Positions 20,614-29,805 of a stretch of 64,000 bases of DNA are shown piece by piece. The notes under the pieces are model-generated. The model was given only the letters and a program-made list of their open reading frames with translations. It ran no database searches and had not been told where the DNA came from. The number at the start of each line of letters is the position of its first letter. Within the stretch, counting starts at the first letter, position 1. The position numbers and the translations under genes are program-made. Source of the stretch: Haliscomenobacter sp. (lineage in GTDB: Bacteria; Bacteroidota; Bacteroidia; Chitinophagales; Saprospiraceae); the NCBI GenBank assembly GCA_016713275.1, contig JADJPL010000003.1:620001-684000 (forward strand), given 5' to 3'.

Positions 20614-23345
20614 TTATTTGACAATATCCACTTCGCCTGTTAGCCGAATATCTTCGCTCGAGCTACCGATTAGAATCAATACTGGGCGGGGCTCCATTAC
20701 CAATTGAACATCGCGGTTCCAAATCGATAAATCTTCAGAAGATAGGGTTATTGCAATGCGCTTTTGTTCCCCGGGGCCCAAGTGGATGCGTTTAAACCCT
20801 TTTAACTGAATTACCGGCTGAATCACGCTTGCGTATTTGCTGTGCAGGTATAATTGAACCACTTCATCGCCTGCCACCGCGCCGGCGTTTTTGACATCCA
20901 GGCTTACTGTCAGGCTTTCACCTTGCTTAACGACCTTTTTATCCAGCATCAGATTGGAATACCCGAAAGAAGTATAACTCAGCCCATGACCAAAGGGGAA
21001 CATGGTCCGGCCTTTATCAGGGTCTTGAAACCCTCGGCTTCGTCCAATCGCTTTGTAATTGTAATATCTGGGGGAATGGGCTGAAGATAGTGGAAACGTC
21101 ACAGGTAGTTTTCCGCCAGGGCTGAAGACGCCCATCAGGGTTTCGGCAATAGCATTGCCTCCTTCTTCGCCGGAATACCAAGACTCTAGAATGGCCGGAA
21201 CATCTCTTTCCCAATCTGCCATCCCAATGGCAGCCCCGTTAACCAGAACGACTGCCATAGGTTTGTTCAAAGCGGCTAATGAACGTAGCAGCAACTCTTC
21301 TTCCTCGGGAAGATCAATATCCGGGCGGTCCCGAAATTCCCCTTCCGAAATACCACCAGGCAGCACGATTACTGCATCGGCTTTGGCAGCCATTGCAACG
21401 GCAGCTTTGATGTCGTCTTCCACGCCCACCCGCTGATCCCAGAAAAAATTAGCGAATGGGGTATTTGCGGCGCTCTGAAATTCCAATTGAATCACATAAG
21501 TTTTTCCAACCTCAAACAGAAATTCTCCTAAAAACTTTGGATGACCAACGTCATTTAGCAACCCCATTTCACGGGCAGTCGCTTCAAATGCGTAGAATGG
21601 CTTGCCGGAATTGCCATTCGTATTAATAACCTCCCGGCCATTGATCAATAATCTCATCTGTGCGGGGGTTTCCAACTGAAACCGGGCAGTCATTGTAGCC
21701 GGGGCCGCAAACGTCCCGGTAAACCTCGCCGAGAATTGATCCTGCCGGGTGATTACCTCTGGGACATTTCTAGCCCAAAATGCCCATCGAATCTGGGCAA
21801 GGTTGGTCCAAAGGGTGGCTGCCGGGGCGCCTTCCAAATTTCTGTTAGAATAATAATCAGCCCGAAACCCAGCATTCCCATCCTGAGAGATCAGATTCCC
21901 TGGAAACGCAGTCCACTCTGCCGAAGCGCTTTGAATTCCGGGATGAAATAACACGTTCTGGCTTGGGAAAAAAGCACTCAACCCTTCCAGCAGGCTCACT
22001 TTTTTCATTCCTGTTCCGCTGTAATTACCAAGTTGCTGGTTTCGCGCTGAATTGCCGATGACGGCTATAGTGTTAATCTGCCCGGTGTCAAAAGGCAGGG
22101 TCTGGCTTTCGTTTTTCAATAAAACCAGACCCTGCCGGGCCGCCTGCCGGGCCAAAGTACGGTGATCCTTTGAATCGTTGATTTGGATGGCTTTTTTCTC
22201 ATCGGCAAATGGGTTTTCAAAAAGCCCAATTTCCATTTTAAGCCGGAGAATTCGTTTGACGCTTTCGTCCAGTGTGGATGTCGCAACCAATCCCGTCGCA
22301 ATAGCCGTTTCCAGTGGCTTCAGATAGAATAAAGCGTTAGGCCATTCTACATCCATTCCGGCGTTCAAGGCGAGTGCAGCCACTTCTTCATCCTTATTTG
22401 TCAGATAGTGCCGATCTTTTATTCCGGTTACCGCTGAAAAATCAGCGCCAAAAAAACCTGTAAAGCCCCATTCTTCGCGGGCTTTTTTGGTTAATAGCCA
22501 GGGGTCGCAAATAGTAGGCACTCCGTTGAGGGAGTTATAGGAAGGCATAATACTCCGGCTCCCTGCCTCCCTTATACACGCTTTGTACGGAGGGAAGTAG
22601 ATCTCTTCCAGCAAGCGTTCAGATATATCCATTGCCCAACTGTCCCGACCCCCTTCTCCAGAATTGGCTACAAAATGCTTGGGGGTTGTGATAATATTCC
22701 GCTCCTCAAAACTCTTACAGAAAGCAACGGCCATGCGCGAAACCAGGTAAGGGTCCTCCCCATAGGTTTCCTGAGCCCTTCCCCACCGAGGGTCGCGGGC
22801 AATATCCACCACCGGGGACAACACTTGGTGAATACCCCGCGATCTGGTTTCTTCAGCTATGGCAACCGACACCCTGCCTATAAGTTCTGGATTCCAGGTG
22901 GATGCCAAAGCGATAGCCTGTGGAAAGCTTGTTGCCGAGTCGGCACAAAGCCCATGTAAAGCCTCTTCAAAGAATAGAAGAGGTATTCCAAGCCTTGTTC
23001 TTTCAATTTGCTGCTTTTGATGGTCGTTGATAAACCGTGCGCCAGCAGCAGGCCCTAACGTATAAACCGTATTCCCTAAATGTCCAATGGGCGATTTGGT
23101 TAAGTCCAAAGGCTGAGAACTGCGGTTTATAAGGCTTCTGACTTGGGCGAGCTTTTCTTGCAGGGTCATTTGGCCAAACAGGTCCTCTACCCGTTGTTCA
23201 ATGGGTTGGGCCGCATCTTCGAAAATATCTTTTTTCCCATTTTGTTGAAATCGATCCACCCATGGTGGTAAATTGCCGTCTGGGACTGGCCATAATGGGA
23301 AAAAAAACTGAAAAGGATTATAGAGGGCCATCTTAACTTCTTCAT
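20614..23345 (-). CDS. GH3 beta-glycosidase with PA14 domain (one frameshift near the N terminus)
   Basis: This exported GH3 enzyme would remove terminal beta-linked glucose or xylose. The best start is an ATG at 23345, opening a signal peptide (MKKLRWPSIILFSFFSHYG) and then IYHHGWIDFN. One more A in the A4 run near 23240 joins this to NGKKDIFEDAAQPIEQRVED, the normal GH3 entry. Then come LTLQEKLAQ-type helix residues, SPVVDIARDPRWGRAQETYG, TPKHFVANSG and GFTGFFGADFSAV, whose Asp (about residue 300) is the nucleophile. A PA14 domain is inserted around residues 480-620 (FRADYYSNRNLEG), the layout of many GH3 beta-glucosidases and xylosidases. A C-terminal fibronectin-like domain ends the protein. 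Without the repair the apparent N terminus is a false frame. Confidence 0.9.
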
Positions 23346-23371
23346 ACGATTAATAGTGTAGAATCAAAAAA

Positions 23372-23548
23372 TCAGGTCCCAGTGTTGCTTCTTGGTCTGC
23401 CCCTTCGGTCAGCTTGAACCTGCTGGTTCTCAGCATATGCGCTGTGGATAAAGTGAACGGATTCTTTCCTGAGTTTGTCCAGGTTAGGGATATTTTCAGG
23501 GAATTGGGCTAAAGGGCTATAACCTTCCATGCACATACTACTGGACAT
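23372..23548 (-). pseudogene. Possible sulfatase N-terminal fragment
   Basis: Between the GH3 and ribulokinase genes a 58-codon minus-strand frame reads ENIPNLDKLRKESVHFIHSA, which resembles the N-terminal segment of S1 sulfatases (a 'PN-D-L-EG-F-NAY' pattern), followed by AYAENQQ. The expected Asp-Asp strand before it and the Cys-x-Pro-Ser-Arg after it are missing, and the frame ends soon after. It may be a relic of a lost gene, or a chance resemblance. Confidence 0.25.
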
Positions 23549-23764
23549 TTTGGTTTCGCAAACCTGGAAGGTCTGGGCCCCAGGAAAACGAAAATGTCAA
23601 GTAGTGTGCCATCCATGTTATCTCCCGGGATGTTCAGGGCATTCGGATGTTGGACTACCGAAAATTTCAGAAAGAAATCCCTAGGGGTAAGCGTTATAAA
23701 GCGAATTGAATAAAAATTCATAAAACATAAGATATTGATATTCAAATAGTATTAAATATTTTTT
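23549..23764. other. AT-rich spacer downstream of ribulokinase
   Basis: This is the upper part of the 419-bp gap between GH3 and ribulokinase. The part next to ribulokinase (about 23700-23764) is very AT-rich, in sharp contrast with the GC-rich gene beside it. I see no convincing gene, hairpin or promoter. A 78-codon frame here has no recognisable features. Confidence 0.4.
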
Positions 23765-25438
23765 CTATTTTATTAAAATTCCTTCCTCCACAAAAGCCCC
23801 AAGTTTCCGGTACTTCTGATACCGTTTGGCGTAAAACGCCGCCCGCTGGGGGTCGGGGCGGTATTCGGCGTCGAACCCACTGCCCATAGCGTCCATGGCG
23901 TCTTCCACCTTGGGATAGAGCCCGGCGGCGGTGGCCGCAAACATCGCTGCGCCCGGGGCGCAGGTCTGCTCGCTGCGGTGGATGCGGATGGGCATATTCA
24001 TCACATCGGCCATCATCTGCATGATGTAGGGCGACTTCTTCGCCACCCCGCCAAGGCCGATCAGCCCTGTAACGGGGATGCCCTCCTGGACAAACCGGTC
24101 GGCGATAGCTTTGGCGCCAAAACAGGTCGCTTCCACCAGGGCGTTGAAGATCCTGGGCGCGTCGCTGCCCAGGCTCAAGCCTGCGATAGCCCCTTCGAGC
24201 AACTGGGTGGCATCCGGGGTGCGGCGCCCGTTCATCCAGTCGACGGCCAGTTCGGCATCTTCTTCCAGAGGCAGCAAAGCGGCCTGCGCGGAGAGTTCCG
24301 CGATGAGCTGCGCGCTGAGCGCTTGCTGGAGCTGGCTGGCCAGCTCGGCGTCGAGCAGTCCGGTTTTCGGCAGCACGTGCTTCAGCGGCCATTCCAACAG
24401 GTTCCGAAACCAGGCATAGATATCTCCGAAGGCCGACTGCCCCGCTTCGAGGCCCACCATGCCGGGGATGATTGATCCGCCTACTTGGCCGCAGATCCCG
24501 TTCACGCATTGGCTGCCGATCTCTGCGGTGGGCGCTACCAGCATGTCGCAGGTAGAGGTGCCCATCACCTTGCTCAGGTGGTAAGGTTCGATCTGCCCTC
24601 CAACAGCCCCCATGTGGGCGTCGAAAGCGCCTACGCCAACGACCACGTCCGTAGACAGCCCCAGCCGCTGGGCCCATTCCGGACTCAGGGTTCCTGCTTG
24701 CTGATCGGCGGTATACGTTTCCTTGAACAGTTTATCGGTGAATCCGTCCAGCAGCGGGTCCAGGCTGGCGAAAAAGTCGTTGGGAGGGAATCCGCCAAAT
24801 TCAGGGGCCCACAGGGCTTTATGTCCTGCGCTGCACACGCTGCGCTTCATTTCCGACACCGCTTTTCCTCCCGTGAGTACGAACGGGATCCAGTCGCAGT
24901 GTTCCACCCAGGAGGCGATATGGGCGCGTACGGCTTCGTCTTCCCGAAGCGCCCGCAGCAGCTTCGCCCAAAACCACTCCGAGGAATAGATTCCCCCGAC
25001 GTAGCGGAGGTAATTCACCGGAAACTTGCTGGCGTGGTCGTTGATTTGCATCGCTTCCTGCACGCCGGTGTGGTCTTTCCAGAGGAAAAACATCGCGTTG
25101 GGGTTGTCCTCAAAGCCCGGCAGCAAGGACAGGGGCGTTCCTTCGGCATTGACTGCCACTGGAGTAGAGCCCGTGGTGTCGACCGACAAGGCCCGCACCT
25201 GGGCCGCGATCTCCGGCCCGGCCTGCTCCAAACAGCTTTTGACGGTGTATTCCAGTCCTTCGAGGTAATCCAGCGGGTGCTGCCGGAACTGGTTTTTGGA
25301 CGCGTCGCAATACAGACCCGCTTTCCAGCGCGGGTAATAAAACACGGAAGTAGCGATTTCCGCGCCAGTAGACGCATCAACGAGGATGGAGCGCACGGAA
25401 TCCGTGCCGTAATCAATGCCGAGGACGTAAGCGTTCAT
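23765..25438 (-). CDS. araB: Ribulokinase
   Basis: This cytosolic FGGY-family kinase phosphorylates L-ribulose to L-ribulose 5-phosphate in L-arabinose breakdown. The 557-residue length matches AraB (E. coli 566). The N terminus YVLGIDYGTDSVRSILVDA is the ATP-phosphate loop typical of ribulokinase; ALSVDTTGSTPVAV, VVVGVGAFDAHMGAVGG and MGTSTCDMLVAPT follow, and the C-terminal nucleotide motif is TGLIGLGGVAKKSPYIMQM. It begins 5 bases after the stop of the sulfatase upstream, so translation may be coupled. Its base composition is plainly richer in G and C than that of the neighbours, with GC-ending codons giving long open antisense frames. No araA or araD is in view, so the rest of the pathway must be elsewhere. 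Confidence 0.95.
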   Translation of the reverse strand: MNAYVLGIDYGTDSVRSILVDASTGAEIATSVFYYPRWKAGLYCDASKNQFRQHPLDYLEGLEYTVKSCLEQAGPEIAAQVRALSVDTTGSTPVAVNAEGTPLSLLPGFEDNPNAMFFLWKDHTGVQEAMQINDHASKFPVNYLRYVGGIYSSEWFWAKLLRALREDEAVRAHIASWVEHCDWIPFVLTGGKAVSEMKRSVCSAGHKALWAPEFGGFPPNDFFASLDPLLDGFTDKLFKETYTADQQAGTLSPEWAQRLGLSTDVVVGVGAFDAHMGAVGGQIEPYHLSKVMGTSTCDMLVAPTAEIGSQCVNGICGQVGGSIIPGMVGLEAGQSAFGDIYAWFRNLLEWPLKHVLPKTGLLDAELASQLQQALSAQLIAELSAQAALLPLEEDAELAVDWMNGRRTPDATQLLEGAIAGLSLGSDAPRIFNALVEATCFGAKAIADRFVQEGIPVTGLIGLGGVAKKSPYIMQMMADVMNMPIRIHRSEQTCAPGAAMFAATAAGLYPKVEDAMDAMGSGFDAEYRPDPQRAAFYAKRYQKYRKLGAFVEEGILIK

Positions 25439-25443
25439 AGGGA

Positions 25444-26923
25444 TTAATTGGCTTTATTGGTCTGGTTTAAAGTATCCTGTTCAGGAATCCACTGTTTAAG
25501 GCCATCCATCAGCTCGCGGTATTGGGGCTAGTAGCCAAATTAGCGTATTCATTGGGGTCTGAGAGGTGGTTGTAAAGCTCTTCCGAACCGTCCTTGTAGA
25601 GAATGTAATTCCATTGTTGAAACACTACGGAATGACTACCTTCCGGATAAGTGACCACCGCAGGCACAGATCGTTTGGACGTGGGTTTTTTTAATAGCCC
25701 GGCGAGGGATTGGCCTTCCAGGAAGTCCGGTTTGGGCTGGTTAAGGAGATCGAGTATTGTGGGAAATAAATCCATTAACGACACCGCCTGATGGCACTTG
25801 TTGCCTCCTGTTTTCATCCCTGGATACCTGATAACCAGTGGGGTGTTAGTGCCCTGGCGCCAAAGGGAGTATTTTTCCCATCGAAACTTATGCCCCAGTT
25901 GCCACCCATGGTCGGTCCAAAATACCACGATCGTATTGTTTTTGTATGGGCTATTATCCAGAGCGTCTAACACCCGGCCAACGCAATCATCGGCAAAACT
26001 CATGGACGCCAGATAGCCTTGAACCGCTTTAGGCAACTGGTCCTTTTCCAAAACTTTTCTTACAAACGGAGAAGAGAAATTGGATTGAGCAAAAGGGGGA
26101 ATATCGTCCATGTCATTTGCCGGGAACTCGGGAACCCAGATCTGATCCAGCGGGTACCGGTCAAAATATTCTTGCGGAGCTAATTGTGGAGAATGGGGCC
26201 GGGAGATCCCAATGGCCAGAAAGAAGGGTTTTTCGTGTTTTTCTTGCAGAAACCTGGCCCCGAAATCAGCCATTTTCCAGTCGCCGCAATCTTCTTTTGG
26301 TTGCGGAATGGGGCCCCAAACCCCGAATTTCGTCAGGTATTCTCCACCGGTTTGCTCAGGTTTTTGGGACTTGCCGGTTGGGAGTTCCATCCACAAAGCC
26401 TGGTCATAGTCGTCTAAATACTGCTTATGGCCTGGAGTTCCGACTTCTCCAGACTGCTGGAAAGTCCCGGAATCCGGATCGGAGATGGGATTGGGCGTTT
26501 TGCCGGCGCCTCTTGGTTGGTGAAAAATCTTGCCTGCAGCGATCGTTTCATAGCCCTTTTGGCGGAGGTACGCGGGCAATGTCAAGCGGTCTTTTCCACC
26601 AGGTTTTTCCCTGAAATTTCCAGCATTTTCAAATTGCCGGGTGGTTTCGGACGTTGTCCGGTCATGATTGCCGTCCGGGAAGGGTTGCATGCTGGCACTG
26701 CGCAATAGGCGTTGGTAAATGTTACCCCTTGATAAGCCAACCGGTCAATATTCGGCGTTTTGGCTTGGCCTCCAAAAGCACCGACCCAATTATTCATATC
26801 GTCAATAGCGATCAAAAGGATATTTATGGGCTTGTGGCGAGGCGCTGCGACATCCTGCATCCCGAATATAGGGATAATTAAAAGCAGAAATATGCTTTTC
26901 CGGTACGCGAAAATCAGATTCAT
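25444..26923 (-). CDS. S1-family sulfatase, iduronate-2-sulfatase-like (two frameshifts)
   Basis: This exported sulfatase is of the iduronate-2-sulfatase-like type. From 26923 a signal peptide (FLLLIIPIFGMQDVAA) precedes INILLIAIDDMNNWVGAFGG and the motif ACNPSRTAIMTGQRP with Cys79 as formylglycine precursor. The frame changes just after this (near 26620) and continues ETTRQFENAG, LPAYLRQKGYETIAAGKIFH, ISRPHSPQLAPQEYFDRYPL and WTDHGWQLGHKFRWEKYSLW, all family landmarks. A second change near 25530 in a C4 run hides the C terminus; with one more C it reads YRELMDGLKQWIPEQDTLNQ and stops at 25444. Related proteins in algal-glycan loci act on sulfated galactose or xylose, so an iduronate substrate should not be assumed. 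Confidence 0.87.
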
Positions 26924-27219
26924 AAAACAACATTATTTTAACTGGTGAAAAGTATTTCTCACTTTGCGTACCCAGTTGTTATTCTATCCTGCAGAATTGC
27001 TGGTTCGTACTTTTTTGCGGTACGGTGATGAAAAAAGTGGGAATGCGCATTTGCTGAAGCTGGAAATGTTTGGGAGATTCCCGGACTGCTTCGCATAAAC
27101 TATAAAACCAATACGAGGTGCTTTATCAATTGTACGATTGAGCAATGAACAAGCATAGGCGGATGATCGTCCAAATGCCAGGCGCTTTATTTTTAATTTC
27201 TAAATCAAAACCGAGCGGT

Positions 27220-28689
27220 ATGTATCTGGTTAAAAAGCGCATTATTCTGGCCATTTGGCTAATTGCGGGGTGCTTTGCCCCGGGTATTGGCCTGTCTCAA
27301 CCCACCCCAGAAGTGTTATTTAAGCAATGGGCTGAAAAACCTCCTATGGGCTGGAATAGCTATGATGCCTATCATGGCGCGATCACAGAGGCGCAATTCA
27401 AAAAATCGGTAGATATTCTAAGCCAAAAGATGCTTCCGTTTGGCTACGAATATGCGGTGATCGATTTTTGCTGGTTTCATCCTGGACCAGAAGGCTGGGA
27501 TCCGGATACCAACTGGAAGCCATTTAAACTAAAGCAGCATCAGAACAACCAAGGAAAGCTGTTTCCCACCCTCATTATGGATTCTTATGGGAGGCTTCTT
27601 CCTGCTGCAAATCGTTTTCCCAGCGCCATGGAAGGCAAGGGGTTTACGGAGATCAGCCAATACGTTCACGGCAAGGGTATGAAATTTGGGATTCATATTA
27701 TGCGGGGTATCCCCCGTCAGGCTGTGGAGAAAAATACCCCAATTTTTGGCACAAGATACCGGGCAAAGGATATTGCCGAGACATTTGACACTTGCAAATG
27801 GTTGAATCATATGTATGGAGTAGATGCCTCCAAACCAGGGGCCCAGGAATACTATAATTCATTATTTAACCTGTATGCCAGTTGGGGTGTCGATTTTGTA
27901 AAAGTAGACGATATTTCAGCTCCCACTTACCATAAATCTGAAATCGAACTCATCCGGAAGGCTATTGACCAATGCGGAAGGTCTATGGTGCTTAGCCTTA
28001 GTTGTGGGGAAACCTTTATCAGTTATGGCAAGCACGCGGACGCCTTCACCAATATGTACCGGATTTCCATCGATTTTTGGGACGAATGGAGCGACGTAGC
28101 CCATATGTTTGATCTCCTTTATGCCTGGCAGCCCTTTATCGGAGACGGCTCCTGGCCCGATGCAGATATGATACCTATCGGTAAGCTTTGCCTTTCCAAT
28201 TATCCTTCCGAGGATGCCAACGGTCAGATCCCCAAGGGGAAGCGGGAACACGATTCCTTCCTCACCCCGGATGAGCAAAAGACCTTGATGACCCTCTGGT
28301 GTATGGCCCGGTCGCCGTTGATCTGGGGGGGCGATCCCGAACGCAGCGACTCGGCCGCTTACACCCTGTTGACGAATAAAGAAGCGCTGGAGATCAATCA
28401 GCACAGCACTAATAACCGGGCAAGCGCCAATTTTGTGTATTCGGGAATGAAAGGGGATATCCGGGTTTGGATTGCCGACCAGCAGGAGGGCAAAGGACAT
28501 TATCTGGCATTTTTTAACCTCTCTGATTCCCCAAAAGAAGTATCGTATTTTTTGGAATGGGAAGAAATACGCGGCAGGTTTGCTCTCCGCGATGTATGGG
28601 CAAGAATCGATCTTGGCGAAACAGGCAAGGAGATCAAAGCCGCTATTCCCCCGCACGGAACGGTTTTATATAAACTTACCAAACTTTAA
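27220..28689 (+). CDS. GH27-family glycosidase, secreted
   Basis: This is the third GH27 paralogue. The ATG at 27220 begins a clear signal peptide (LVKKRIILAIWLIAGCFAPG, then LSQ); the in-frame ATG at 27145 would put 25 poorly hydrophobic residues in front. The 489-residue protein shows PPMGWNSYDAYHG, VIDFCWFHP with Asp82, where the usual Asp-Asp-Gly-Trp is Asp-Phe-Cys-Trp, FGIHIMRGIPRQAV, VDFVKVDDISAP with nucleophile Asp230, and MYRISIDFWDEWSDV with acid/base Asp285. The end is a beta-sandwich (IKAAIPPHGTVLYKL). The gene after it, a GH43, begins 3 bases past the stop, so the two form one operon. It starts from a 296-bp gap shared with the divergent sulfatase. Confidence 0.88.
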   Translation: MYLVKKRIILAIWLIAGCFAPGIGLSQPTPEVLFKQWAEKPPMGWNSYDAYHGAITEAQFKKSVDILSQKMLPFGYEYAVIDFCWFHPGPEGWDPDTNWKPFKLKQHQNNQGKLFPTLIMDSYGRLLPAANRFPSAMEGKGFTEISQYVHGKGMKFGIHIMRGIPRQAVEKNTPIFGTRYRAKDIAETFDTCKWLNHMYGVDASKPGAQEYYNSLFNLYASWGVDFVKVDDISAPTYHKSEIELIRKAIDQCGRSMVLSLSCGETFISYGKHADAFTNMYRISIDFWDEWSDVAHMFDLLYAWQPFIGDGSWPDADMIPIGKLCLSNYPSEDANGQIPKGKREHDSFLTPDEQKTLMTLWCMARSPLIWGGDPERSDSAAYTLLTNKEALEINQHSTNNRASANFVYSGMKGDIRVWIADQQEGKGHYLAFFNLSDSPKEVSYFLEWEEIRGRFALRDVWARIDLGETGKEIKAAIPPHGTVLYKLTKL

Positions 28690-28692
28690 CCT

Positions 28693-29707
28693 ATGACCCG
28701 GCTGGCAGTAGCATTTCTTTCGTTTTGGGGTGTACTCGTCGCTTTGAACGCTCAGGATCAGACGGTTCGGGTATGGAAGCGGAGCGACTTATATATTCGA
28801 GACCCCTTTATCCTGGCAGATCGGTCAACTGGAAACATACTATCTATACTCCAGTTCTTATGACTTCAAGGGCATGCCAGATCGCCGGATGGGTGTGGTT
28901 GTATACAAAAGCAAGGACCTGAACCAATGGCTGGGGCCTTATCCTGTATTTCAAACTGGAGCTCCTTTTTGGGCGGACACCAGCCACGGTGTGTGGGCGC
29001 CGGAGGTCCATTTTTACAAAGGTAGATACTATCTTTTCGCTACCTTCACAAACCCAGGTTTGTCTTTGAGCCCGATGGCCGAAAACCGCAACACCGAAGC
29101 CATTGTCAAACGCGGCACGTGTATCTTAGTCGCTTCTCAGCCGGAAGGTCCTTTTACTCCGTTAGCTTCCGAATCGCAGACACCTCCTGAATGGATGGCA
29201 CTGGATGGAACCCTGTTCGTTGAAAGAGGAAAGCCGAAAATGGTTTTTTGCCACGAGTGGATACAAACCCGGAATGGGACCGTCGAGGTCGTCAACCTGT
29301 CTAAGGACCTTGCGAAGCCCATAGGAAAACCTAAAACCTTGTTCAAGGCAACCGACGCTCCATGGGTTCGGTCCCTGAATTTGCATCAAGGTGGTTTCGT
29401 TACGGATGGGTGCTGGCTGTACCGCACCAAATCGGGAATCCTGTTGATGCTTTGGTCGAGCTTTGGACCAACGGGCTACGTCACAGCGATTGCTATTTCT
29501 GAAAGCGGGCGGTTGAGCGGCCCCTGGAAACACCTCCCTCAGCTTATATACGAAGACAACGGAGGGCATCCCATGCTTTTCAAAACTTTTGACGGTAAGC
29601 TGGCGATGGCGATTCACCAGCCCAACGCTGGTCCAATTCGGGCCCGGTTGTTTGAAATGGCGGATACCGGGGAAGGACTAGTCGTAATTAAAGAAATTCC
29701 TTTTTAA
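28693..29707 (+). CDS. GH43-family glycosidase (one frameshift)
   Basis: This is a five-bladed propeller glycosidase of the GH43 clan, a group including arabinofuranosidases, arabinanases, xylosidases and exo-galactanases. The ATG at 28693 starts a signal peptide (MTRLAVAFLSFWGVLVALNA). LYIRDPFILADRSTG holds the general-base Asp. The frame then shifts near 28835, where one base fewer in 'ggaaac' restores TYYLYSSSYDFKGMPDRRMG. Next are VVYKSKDLNQW, GVWAPEVHFYKGRYYLFAT, ALDGTLFVERGKPKMVFCHE with the likely acid Glu, and GGHPMLFKTFDGKLAM. About 337 residues, normal for a single-domain GH43. It is paired with GH27, so it may trim arabinose or galactose branches from the same glycan. Confidence 0.82.
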
Positions 29708-29805
29708 TCCAACTTGGTTTGGGAAATTCCCATTGTAGAAAGCAGTTACGCAAATTCGCAAAAAAGCGGTATGGGTTCATTAGTCTGGATTTAACTCTTC
29801 TATCC

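Noticed and set aside
23509..23745. 78-codon frame between ribulokinase and GH3
   Set aside because: No start context, no recognisable features and a strongly AT-rich beginning; it looks like chance.
24485..25447. A 320-codon plus-strand frame opposite the ribulokinase gene
   Set aside because: It is antisense to a complete AraB and follows from GC-rich third codon positions; no recognisable protein motif is present.
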